A DNA stretch of 42,051 nt, taken from contig CANFQC010000019.1 of NCBI GenBank assembly GCA_947449035.1, positions 1 to 42,051 on the forward strand, in the 5' to 3' direction. A program made the translations under genes and the position numbers. Positions 9,688 to 16,420 of the stretch are shown piece after piece. The stretch is from Actinomycetota bacterium. GTDB taxonomy: Bacteria; Actinomycetota; Actinomycetes; S36-B12. The notes beneath the pieces were generated by a model that saw nothing but the letters and a program-made list of their open reading frames with translations, did not search any database and was not told the origin of the DNA. Positions within the stretch are counted from its first letter, which is position 1; each line of letters opens with the position of its first letter.

Positions 9688-10308
9688 CTACGACCCGACA
9701 ACCGGTGCAAGACCGACGCTCTTCGCGAGTGCCTGATCATCACCGCATTCGGTCAGCCAGTTGGCGAGCATGTGGTGCCCACCTTCAGTGAGCACTGATT
9801 CCGGATGGAATTGCACGCCTTCGACGGCGAGCTCTCGGTGACGAATGCCCATGATGACGCCCGTCTCGGTCGCTCCGGTAATCATCAAGGAGTTCGGCAT
9901 TGTCGACGGATCAATCGCCAGCGAGTGGTAGCGCGTAGCCGTAAACGGCTCACGCAGACCCGCCATCACGCCGATCTCCTCGTGGAAGACCTCCGAGGTC
10001 TTGCCGTGCAATAACTCAGGAGCACGCGTAACCGTGGCGCCATAGGCGGTCGCAATTGCCTGGTGACCGAGGCAGACCCCGAAGATCGGGACCTTCCCGG
10101 CACATTCCTTGACGATGTCGATGCAGACCCCGGCGTCTTCCGGGGTTCCAGGGCCTGGGGACAGCAGAACCCCGTCATAGTCGAGGGCGTCGGCCGTGGT
10201 GACCTCGTCATTGCGCCTGACCGTCACCTCGGCGCCAAGCTGCGCGAGGTACTGAACGAGGTTGAATACGAAGGAGTCGTAGTTATCAACCACCAGGATG
10301 CGGGCCAC
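9688..10308 (-). CDS. Class I glutamine amidotransferase (anthranilate / aminodeoxychorismate synthase component II)
   Basis: A full-length GATase of 206 aa. It begins ARILVVDNYDSFVFNLVQYL, has LLSPGPGTPEDAG, the nucleophile Cys in GVCLGHQA, and the His-Glu pair in GVQFHPES. It releases ammonia from glutamine for a TrpE- or PabB-type partner that is not in this window, so trpG and pabA cannot be separated. I use the GTG at 10306-10308, which gives the family-typical start; an ATG eight codons upstream (10332) is also open. It is divergent from crgA and converges on pknB, the same order as in mycobacteria. Confidence 0.9.
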   Translation of the reverse strand: MARILVVDNYDSFVFNLVQYLAQLGAEVTVRRNDEVTTADALDYDGVLLSPGPGTPEDAGVCIDIVKECAGKVPIFGVCLGHQAIATAYGATVTRAPELLHGKTSEVFHEEIGVMAGLREPFTATRYHSLAIDPSTMPNSLMITGATETGVIMGIRHRELAVEGVQFHPESVLTEGGHHMLANWLTECGDDQALAKSVGLAPVVGS

Positions 10309-10356
10309 ACCCGTATTGTGGACCTCGAACATTCACCACAGTGCAGGAGGATCCAC

Positions 10357-10620
10357 GTGCCGGAGTCCAAGGGTCGCAAGCGGGCTGTCTACACCCCGCA
10401 ACAGACCATGGGTGAGCGCAAGGTTGCCAAGCTCGGATCACCGCGCTGGCTGGCCCCCACGATGGTGGCGTGCTTCCTCGTTGGCCTGATCTACATCGTG
10501 CTGTTCTACCTGGCGGGTGCCAGCATCCCGATCATGCGCGATCTGAGCGCCATTGTGAATGTCGGCATTGGCTTTGCCTTCATCGTCGTCGGCTTCATTC
10601 TCTCGACTAAGTGGCAGTAG
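10357..10620 (+). CDS. crgA: Cell division protein CrgA
   Basis: An 87-aa protein with a basic N-terminus (PESKGRKRAVYTP), two transmembrane helices (about 31-50 and 63-82) and a short C-terminal TKWQ ending like the family's MRWH-type end. CrgA is an actinobacterial divisome protein that binds FtsZ, FtsI and CwsA and coordinates septal peptidoglycan synthesis. The GTG at 10357 follows AGGAGG (10345-10350) at good spacing; the longer open frame upstream is antisense to trpG/pabA and is not real. The divergent neighbour is the glutaminase gene. Confidence 0.93.
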   Translation: MPESKGRKRAVYTPQQTMGERKVAKLGSPRWLAPTMVACFLVGLIYIVLFYLAGASIPIMRDLSAIVNVGIGFAFIVVGFILSTKWQ

Positions 10621-10629
10621 TTATCCACA
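10621..10629 (+). promoter_or_regulatory. Isolated perfect DnaA box
   Basis: TTATCCACA begins on the base after the crgA stop codon, about 21 kb from oriC. It is a perfect consensus match, but one 9-mer could be chance. Confidence 0.4.
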
Positions 10630-10634
10630 GTCTT

Positions 10635-10648
10635 TCCCCAGTTGGGGA
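10635..10648. terminator. Short hairpin between convergent crgA and rhomboid genes
   Basis: TCCCCA-GT-TGGGGA is a perfect inverted repeat between two convergent stop codons. It has no long T run on either side, so it is only a weak terminator candidate. Confidence 0.35.
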
Positions 10649-10667
10649 TGAATAACACCCGTGTAAG

Positions 10668-11552
10668 TCAGGCCGATAGGCCAGGGGTTCCCACCGGCGT
10701 GACCATGTCGACTATCTGCTGAGTGCGCACCATCGTGATGATCACCAGCACCACCAGAACCACCACGATGCCGAGTACCTGTGCGGGTATCCGAATCCGA
10801 GCCGGCGGAAGCACGAAGATCGCAGCAACCGCAGCACCGACCACGAGCCCGCCAACATGTGCCCGCCAGTCGACTCCAGGTGCCAGAAATCCGATGGCGA
10901 AGTTCACGGCGAGAAGTACAAGGACTTGGGTGATGTCGTACCGCAGCTTTCGGCCGGCCACAACGAGTGCGCCCATCAAGCCGAAGATCGCTCCACTCGC
11001 CCCGACCGACACGGTCATGACATCGGAGAAGGCGTACGAGCACACGGCGCCGCCGAGCGCTGCCATCACGTACAGCACCAGATAACGGGAATGCCCAAGT
11101 ACTCGTTCCAGTGACGGACCGAGCGCGTAAAGCACGTACATGTTGAAGGCGATGTGCAGCCATCCACCATGAAGGAAGGCGCTCGTGAGCAGGCGCCACC
11201 ACTCGTTGTCGATGGCGATGCTCGGCGGAAACATGCCCCACTTCGTTGCGGCCTGATCAATGCCAGAGACCAGCATCAGCAAGAAAGCGATGACATTTAT
11301 GCCGATGAGCACGAACGTGACGGTCGGCTTCTCAGCGAGTGGCGCTCCCACTGGCGACTTGATCCTCGGCGCGGATGCTGCGGCTCCATGCACGCAATCA
11401 GGGCATTGGAAGCCAACCGATGCGCTGATCATGCAGTTTGGGCAGATCGGGCGTGCGCATCTGGTGCACTTCACGTGACTGACGCGATCGAGATGACGGA
11501 AACAGACGGGATCCGATGACTGCGAGCTCACGCCTTCAGCGGTATCGGACAT
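10668..11552 (-). CDS. Rhomboid-family intramembrane serine protease with N-terminal zinc-binding module
   Basis: A 294-aa protein. Residues 17-55 carry a Cys/His-rich cluster (C17, H20, C29, C32, C37, C40, C50, C53, H55) resembling a B-box or zinc-ribbon. Six or so transmembrane helices follow, with the catalytic Ser186 in GASGAIFG and His232 in AHVGG; HGGWLHIAFNMY is the family's L1/TM2 motif. Rhomboids cut transmembrane substrates within the bilayer. The location between ppiA and crgA is conserved in actinobacteria. The substrate is unknown. Confidence 0.92.
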   Translation of the reverse strand: MSDTAEGVSSQSSDPVCFRHLDRVSHVKCTRCARPICPNCMISASVGFQCPDCVHGAAASAPRIKSPVGAPLAEKPTVTFVLIGINVIAFLLMLVSGIDQAATKWGMFPPSIAIDNEWWRLLTSAFLHGGWLHIAFNMYVLYALGPSLERVLGHSRYLVLYVMAALGGAVCSYAFSDVMTVSVGASGAIFGLMGALVVAGRKLRYDITQVLVLLAVNFAIGFLAPGVDWRAHVGGLVVGAAVAAIFVLPPARIRIPAQVLGIVVVLVVLVIITMVRTQQIVDMVTPVGTPGLSA

Positions 11553-11583
11553 CAGTCATTTTCCTTGTCTCGCATTAGCGCCG

Positions 11584-11619
11584 CTCAGCGCGGACGTTTC
11601 GCCCAGCCTAAGCGCTGAG
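11584..11619. repeat. 8-bp inverted repeat upstream of the rhomboid gene
   Basis: CTCAGCGC (11584-11591) and GCGCTGAG (11612-11619) are perfect complementary arms around a 20-nt spacer. They lie between the vapC stop and the rhomboid start on the same strand, so they could be a terminator for vapBC or an operator for the protease. No T tract is present. Confidence 0.35.
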
Positions 11620-11646
11620 TGCGATCCCGCGTGGGTTCAGCAACGA

Positions 11647-12057
11647 TCAGATGCGGATTCTGGGTGTTGCGGTGTCGAGGACGGCTATGCCCATTGCTGT
11701 GGACGCTGCTGCGAGTTGATTATCCAGGGTGACCATCACTGCGGCACCCGCGCGCTGAGCCGCCGCTAGGTGTAGAGCGTCGAGGCTGCCAAGACTGTCC
11801 ACCGGAAACTGACCAGCCACCGCGAAATCCGATGCCTCATGTTCGAAGACGTTGATCATCTCGATGATCGACGCCACTACAGAGGTGCTAATGCCCTGTC
11901 GCCGTGCTGCACGGTATAGCTCGGTCTCGAGCAGCTGTCCTGACACAAGAAGGTGCTCATCATCGACAAGGTCGTCGAGATATGCGCTGAGTTCGGTAGA
12001 GCGATCTTCGACTCTCATAAGTGGTACTAGAGCCGAGGAGTCGACGTAGACGATCAC
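11647..12057 (-). CDS. vapC: VapC-type PIN-domain toxin (ribonuclease)
   Basis: A 136-aa PIN domain. The acidic metal-binding set is visible: Asp6 in VYVDSSAL, Glu44/Glu46 in LETELYRA, Asp93 in SLDALHLA and Asp112 in TLDNQL. VapC toxins cut specific RNAs, commonly tRNA or rRNA, when free of antitoxin. GTG start at 12055-12057, overlapping the vapB stop as GTGA (4 nt). The pair interrupts the otherwise conserved ppiA-rhomboid adjacency, consistent with mobile toxin-antitoxin modules. Confidence 0.9.
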   Translation of the reverse strand: MIVYVDSSALVPLMRVEDRSTELSAYLDDLVDDEHLLVSGQLLETELYRAARRQGISTSVVASIIEMINVFEHEASDFAVAGQFPVDSLGSLDALHLAAAQRAGAAVMVTLDNQLAAASTAMGIAVLDTATPRIRI

Positions 12058-12323
12058 CGACTACCACGCAGATGCATAAGGCTTTCAAGAGCGGTCTCGT
12101 CCTCAAGCCCGATCTCGGCTTTGACCTCTGCGAATCGAACTCCAGGCGTTGCGCGACGCACGCGTAATCCGGCTAGCGGGTCTGCTGCTACCGGCCTAAG
12201 TTCCGCGACAGGTCGGCCATTGCAGGTAACGATGAAGACTTCACCGGCTTCAACTGCGCGCATGACCGCGCCACTGTCATTGCGCAGTTGTCTTTGGCTG
12301 ATCCGAGTCGGCAAGGCTGACAT
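12054..12323 (-). CDS. vapB: VapB/Phd-type antitoxin
   Basis: An 89-aa protein of the Phd/YefM fold: ISQRQLRNDSGAVMRAVEAG and VTCNGRPVAELRP are the family's DNA-binding N-terminal motifs, and the acidic C-terminal half (about 60-85) is the likely toxin-neutralising tail. It overlaps vapC by 4 nt. Directly upstream lies a pair of 8-bp repeats that may be its operator. Confidence 0.9.
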   Translation of the reverse strand: MSALPTRISQRQLRNDSGAVMRAVEAGEVFIVTCNGRPVAELRPVAADPLAGLRVRRATPGVRFAEVKAEIGLEDETALESLMHLRGSR

Positions 12324-12331
12324 GTATCGAA

Positions 12332-12349
12332 TGTAGCACGCTGTAGCAC
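12332..12349. promoter_or_regulatory. Tandem TGTAGCAC repeats upstream of vapB (candidate operator)
   Basis: TGTAGCAC occurs at 12332-12339 and again at 12342-12349, a 10-bp period that puts both copies on one face of the helix, 9 bp upstream of the vapB start codon. VapB/Phd antitoxins autoregulate by binding paired short repeats in this place; binding is inferred. Confidence 0.45.
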
Positions 12350-12379
12350 CATCAGCCGAGGTCGTCGAGACATGACAAA

Positions 12380-12404
12380 GGGGGCCGCCCGAAGGTCGGC
12401 CCCC
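12380..12404. terminator. Rho-independent terminator downstream of ppiA
   Basis: GGGGGCCG (12380-12387) pairs perfectly with CGGCCCCC (12397-12404) around a 9-nt loop, 17 nt past the ppiA stop. On the minus strand only a short TTTG tail follows. Confidence 0.65.
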
Positions 12405-12421
12405 TCTCGAGTCGGTCGTAC

Positions 12422-12940
12422 TCAGGAGCGATCGATGGTCACCGAGTTGATGACCACATTCTCCTTCGGACGATCCTGAGCACCCACCGGAACAGCTGCG
12501 ATCGCGTCGACGACATCGCGCGAGGACTGATCGGCAACCTCGCCAAAGATGGTGTGCTTGAAGTTCAGCCAGGGGGTTGCCCCGACGGTGATGAAGAACT
12601 GCGAGCCATTGGTGTTCGGGCCGGCATTGGCCATGGCCAGCAGGTACGGCTTGTCGAATACGAGCTCGGGGTGCGGCTCATCCTTGAAGCGGTAGCCCGG
12701 GCCACCGGTGCCGGTGCCCAGGGGGTCGCCGCCTTGGATCATGAAACCGGAGATCACGCGATGGAAGATCGTGCCGTCATACAGCGGCGCGGTGCTCTTC
12801 GCGTTGAGCTTCGGGTTGGTCCACTCCTTGGTGCCCTCGGCCAGGCCGGTGAAGTTGCGGACGGTCTCGGGAGCGTGATCAGGGAAGAGGTTCACCTTGA
12901 TGTCGCCCAGGTTCGTGTGCAAGGTCGCAGTCAGTGTCAT
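12422..12940 (-). CDS. ppiA: Cyclophilin-type peptidyl-prolyl cis-trans isomerase
   Basis: A 172-aa single-domain cyclophilin without signal peptide, so cytoplasmic. Active-site segments are FHRVISGFMIQGGDP (catalytic Arg) and NTNGSQFFIT, with a TPWLNFKHTIFGEV end. It speeds prolyl isomerisation in folding proteins. ATG at 12938-12940. In other actinobacteria ppiA lies close to gyrA and the tRNA-Ile/Ala pair; here about 10 kb of accessory genes separate them. Confidence 0.95.
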   Translation of the reverse strand: MTLTATLHTNLGDIKVNLFPDHAPETVRNFTGLAEGTKEWTNPKLNAKSTAPLYDGTIFHRVISGFMIQGGDPLGTGTGGPGYRFKDEPHPELVFDKPYLLAMANAGPNTNGSQFFITVGATPWLNFKHTIFGEVADQSSRDVVDAIAAVPVGAQDRPKENVVINSVTIDRS

Positions 12941-12982
12941 GACGCAATCCTGTCATGCCTGCGTGGTTCCGCAGCCAGGGGT

Positions 12983-14080
12983 CTACAGCCCGTGAGCTGC
13001 CACGACCTCGTCGATGCGAACCTTCTGATGGGGCTGCAGCGGCTGATCCGGCAGGGTCGAGACGCCGCCCAGGGGGTCTTCGACCCCACTGCGCACGCCG
13101 GACATCTGCTCGAGCACCGCAACACCGCAGTAGGGCACGTAGAACGGTGAGTAACCGCCCTCGTGGGTCATCATGATGCGCCCTTCGCAGAGTTCATCTG
13201 CTGCTTCCATGAGCACTGCAGTCATCTCGCGGTAACCGTGCGAGGTGACGATCATGCGACCCAGCTGGTCGTAGACACTCGCATCGAAGCCCGAGGGCAC
13301 GACGATGATTTGCGGCTTGAAGCGGCGTAGTGCAGGCACAACAACGCGCTTCATTACCTCGACGTATGCACCGTCACCGGAACCTGCCGGCAGTGGGACG
13401 TTGATGGCGAATCCTTCGCCTGCCCCCTCACCCTTCTCGGCAATGCTGCCGCTGGAGCGCGGGTAGAGATCGTCCTGGTGAATTGAGATGGTCAGCACGT
13501 TCGGATCGTCATAGAAGATCGACTGCGTGCCATTGCCGTGGTGAACGTCCCAGTCGACGACAGCAACGCGTTCTATGCCGCGATTGACGCGTGCGTGGGC
13601 GATCGCAATCGCGGCATTCGAGAAGATGCAAAAGCCCATGCCGTTCTCGCGTCGCGCATGATGACCCGGCGGACGAATCAACGCATAGGCGTTCGTGACG
13701 GTGCCGTCGAGTACGGCATCAATGGCGGCGATGGCGCCACCTGCAGAAAGCGCCGCGATCTCGTAACCGCCGTGGCCGAATGGTGACTCACCATCCCCGG
13801 CGTCACCACCCTTGACGTTCAGACTCTGCTTCTTGATGTCCTCGAGATGCTCCTTCGTATGAATGCGAAGGATTTCTTCCTCGGTCGCCGGGCGAGCCTG
13901 GATGCGCGTGAGGTACTTGGCGAGACCCGACACCTCGACCAGAGCTGCAAAGCGCACCTTGCTCTCAGGCGACTCGACATGCGTGTAGGGCTGCACGAGA
14001 CCACCGGCGACCATCAGGCCCGCGTAGGTGCCTGTGTCATGCCAGCCGTACAACTCATTCCATACGAAGCCTGTTGCCAT
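12983..14080 (-). CDS. Class II histone-deacetylase-like amidohydrolase (acetylpolyamine amidohydrolase family)
   Basis: A 365-aa enzyme of the arginase/deacetylase fold, complete by the family's motifs: RPPGHHA with tandem catalytic His (140-141), DWDVHHGNGTQ with zinc Asp178 and His180, SGFDAS with zinc Asp266, and EGGYS with the transition-state Tyr310. Bacterial members remove acetyl or other acyl groups from polyamines and small N-acyl amines. The ATG at 14080 follows GGGGAG at 5-nt spacing; a GTG two codons upstream is less likely. It is the last gene of the seven-gene transport and amide-hydrolysis operon, 20-26 nt after the dimethylformamidase-like gene, which suggests a second hydrolytic step or an alternative acyl substrate. 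Exact substrate unknown. Confidence 0.88.
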   Translation of the reverse strand: MATGFVWNELYGWHDTGTYAGLMVAGGLVQPYTHVESPESKVRFAALVEVSGLAKYLTRIQARPATEEEILRIHTKEHLEDIKKQSLNVKGGDAGDGESPFGHGGYEIAALSAGGAIAAIDAVLDGTVTNAYALIRPPGHHARRENGMGFCIFSNAAIAIAHARVNRGIERVAVVDWDVHHGNGTQSIFYDDPNVLTISIHQDDLYPRSSGSIAEKGEGAGEGFAINVPLPAGSGDGAYVEVMKRVVVPALRRFKPQIIVVPSGFDASVYDQLGRMIVTSHGYREMTAVLMEAADELCEGRIMMTHEGGYSPFYVPYCGVAVLEQMSGVRSGVEDPLGGVSTLPDQPLQPHQKVRIDEVVAAHGL

Positions 14081-14106
14081 CTTCACTCCCCGCAGTCACG
14101 CCTGGC

Positions 14107-16404
14107 TTACGTCCAGGACTTCTCTTCCTGATTCCAGGCGCCACCGGGCAATGAACCCGGCTTCTGGAAGGCATCGAGCACGTTCTTCATCACCTGTGAG
14201 ACGTTGTTCTCGAAGCCAAAGGACGGAAGCGCGCTCATCCACGCGATCGACCCCGTCGAGAACACCGCTCCATCGTTCGCTGCGGTGAAGTAAGTCATGT
14301 CAGCACGCACTGTGTCGCTCTGTGTACCCAGGGTTCCTGGGTGGTTGAACAAGATGTCTTCGACGACGCCTGCGTAGTTATCACTCCAGCTGGTCGACGA
14401 GGCGAGCAGCTTGGTATGCGGCGGAGTGCCGAGCTCGAGGTCGTAGCGCTCAGTCTCGAGACCTGCCGCACCACCGAGTGCCAGACCGAAGTCGCCGAAC
14501 ACCTCGCCTTCAACTCCATTGAAGATCCACGACACGGACTTGTGGTAACTATCGGGCATGCGCTTGTAGGGATGACACTCGTCGAAGCCCTGCGTCGTAA
14601 AGCCGACACCGGTGAGCTTCTGCGGCGGACGCGCACGGTTGCGCCAGATGCCGCCCTTTTCCGCACTGGTCTGGTGGTGGTACTCGCCGGGTTCTGCCTG
14701 CCAGGCACGCATGCCTGCCTCACCCTTGCGAACCTCCATAAACTCCGGCTCGCCTGCGCGGTACGAAACAACCCAGTAGAAGCCGTTGCCGCCCAGGTAC
14801 ATTAGGCGACCGCCGCCGGCGACGTAATCCTCGAGGTCGTTCAGGCCTTGCTCGCTCCAGTACTCAGGATGCGAGCCGGTGAGCACAACCTTGTAGTCCT
14901 TGAGCAGGTCAGGATTCGCAGCAAGATCATGGTCGGTCGCAACGTCGTAGCTGTAGTTCTTGTTCTCGAGCCATGCAATGACCGAGAGGTCACGCGGGAA
15001 CTGCCACGTCGTTCCGATTGCCGAGCTACGCCACTTCGGGCGGATGTTCAAGATGGGGCGCTTCCACGAGGTGTAGCAGACACCAGCTCCGTCAGCCCAA
15101 TGATCGTACGTTGAGCGGCCGTACTTCGGATCCTGGTAGTAGTCGGCTTCCTTCTCGGAGAGAACCGCGGCGTGCGCGAGGATGGCCTGACCCACAGGAA
15201 CGTGATGCACGATCATCTCGTTGGCGTAGGCCAGGTACGAGTTGGTCGGCATGAGATAGAGAATCGGTGCGGTTGCCTTGGTGGGGCGGATGAAGAACGT
15301 GATGTGATCCTCAACCTCGCCTATGGTGACGCGAATCGCGTAAGCACCACTGCGCGTACCCGCCGGGATCGTCCAGCTCACCGTGGCATCCCACTCGCAG
15401 TCCATGACTGCGTCGTCATGGAATGCGATTCCCCCGTATTCACCGGGTGCCACGCGCCAGTCATCGTGCTTGCCCGACCAGTTGTAGCCAGTCATAGCGC
15501 GAACCGGGCGCTGAAGTCCCTTGCCATGCAGGCCATTGGGTCCCTGGTCGCGCACGACATCGTCAATGCCGTCGGGTCCGTAGCCATCGGTGGTATCCCA
15601 GAACACCAGCGGATCCGCAATCACGCCTGCGTTGTCGGCCAGTGCCTTCATCTCATCGAGGGAGAGGGCTCGGCCGACAATGCCGCTGCGGTCGATCTTG
15701 CCGTTGTACTTGAAATCGCGGAATGTTCCACGCACCGCGGCCGAGTTGGTCGCTGCTCCCCAGTAGAACGGGCTGCTGGCAACCGTCGGAGTCACACGAA
15801 GCTTCTGCTCAACCGTCGACGTGTGATCGAAGGGTGCGACGCGACCTAGGCGACCGTTGTACGGATTGACCACGGCCTGCTGGTGCAGGACCGTCTTGCC
15901 TGACTTTGCATCAAAGCTCGCAGCAACGAAGTACCACGTGTGATGAACCAGGGGGATCTCCGATGCAATCTCATCAGAGTCCTTGCCGTTGGCGACCCAG
16001 AAGGCCAGGCGGCTGTGCGCATCAATGCCCAGTGCATAGCCGGCGTTCTCGGGAAGTGAGTAGCGACCTAGCAGTACCTGGCGGCCGTTATCAGGCATGG
16101 TCGGGAAGATGAATGAGTAGATGGTGAAGGAGTCAGTGAGGCCGAGCAGGTTGCGGGGATCCTCGACGACAACTGCATTGCCGTCATCGACGAACTGCTT
16201 GGTGACCGCGTGCGAGCCTGAGAGCGTCGAGGGAATGACTTCCTCGATGAACCCGGGACCTTCGGGATGCTCGTCGCCATGAATCAGGCGTACGACCTCG
16301 ACCTGTGCCTCGAGGGCGTTATCGACACTGACCTGCACATTGACGGTATCGCCCGGCGCGTAACTCACCTTGTCGGTGTATCCGGTGATGGAAATCGTGG
16401 CCAT
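14107..16404 (-). CDS. N,N-dimethylformamidase large (beta) subunit-like iron amidohydrolase
   Basis: A 765-aa protein close to the length of the known DMFase large subunit (about 762 aa). An N-terminal beta-rich domain (1-80), a laminin-G/concanavalin-like insert (about 90-245, LDEMKALADNAG at its end) and a ThuA-like core (380-740) are visible. Known DMFase uses iron bound by two Tyr and one Glu; candidates here are Tyr390 or Tyr393 (TNSYLAYAN), Tyr433 (GRSTYDHWADG) and Glu514 (SHPEYW), inferred from motif and offset. Expected reaction: cleavage of a small formamide or related amide to an amine and a carboxylate in the cytoplasm (no signal peptide). The matching small subunit is fused to the permease encoded 16 nt upstream. 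Confidence 0.88.
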   Translation of the reverse strand: MATISITGYTDKVSYAPGDTVNVQVSVDNALEAQVEVVRLIHGDEHPEGPGFIEEVIPSTLSGSHAVTKQFVDDGNAVVVEDPRNLLGLTDSFTIYSFIFPTMPDNGRQVLLGRYSLPENAGYALGIDAHSRLAFWVANGKDSDEIASEIPLVHHTWYFVAASFDAKSGKTVLHQQAVVNPYNGRLGRVAPFDHTSTVEQKLRVTPTVASSPFYWGAATNSAAVRGTFRDFKYNGKIDRSGIVGRALSLDEMKALADNAGVIADPLVFWDTTDGYGPDGIDDVVRDQGPNGLHGKGLQRPVRAMTGYNWSGKHDDWRVAPGEYGGIAFHDDAVMDCEWDATVSWTIPAGTRSGAYAIRVTIGEVEDHITFFIRPTKATAPILYLMPTNSYLAYANEMIVHHVPVGQAILAHAAVLSEKEADYYQDPKYGRSTYDHWADGAGVCYTSWKRPILNIRPKWRSSAIGTTWQFPRDLSVIAWLENKNYSYDVATDHDLAANPDLLKDYKVVLTGSHPEYWSEQGLNDLEDYVAGGGRLMYLGGNGFYWVVSYRAGEPEFMEVRKGEAGMRAWQAEPGEYHHQTSAEKGGIWRNRARPPQKLTGVGFTTQGFDECHPYKRMPDSYHKSVSWIFNGVEGEVFGDFGLALGGAAGLETERYDLELGTPPHTKLLASSTSWSDNYAGVVEDILFNHPGTLGTQSDTVRADMTYFTAANDGAVFSTGSIAWMSALPSFGFENNVSQVMKNVLDAFQKPGSLPGGAWNQEEKSWT

Positions 16405-16420
16405 CGTTATTCAGCTCCCG

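Noticed and set aside
12959-12974. Hairpin CTGCG/CGCAG between the HDAC-like gene and ppiA
   Set aside because: Only 5 bp stem and no T tract, too weak to call a terminator.
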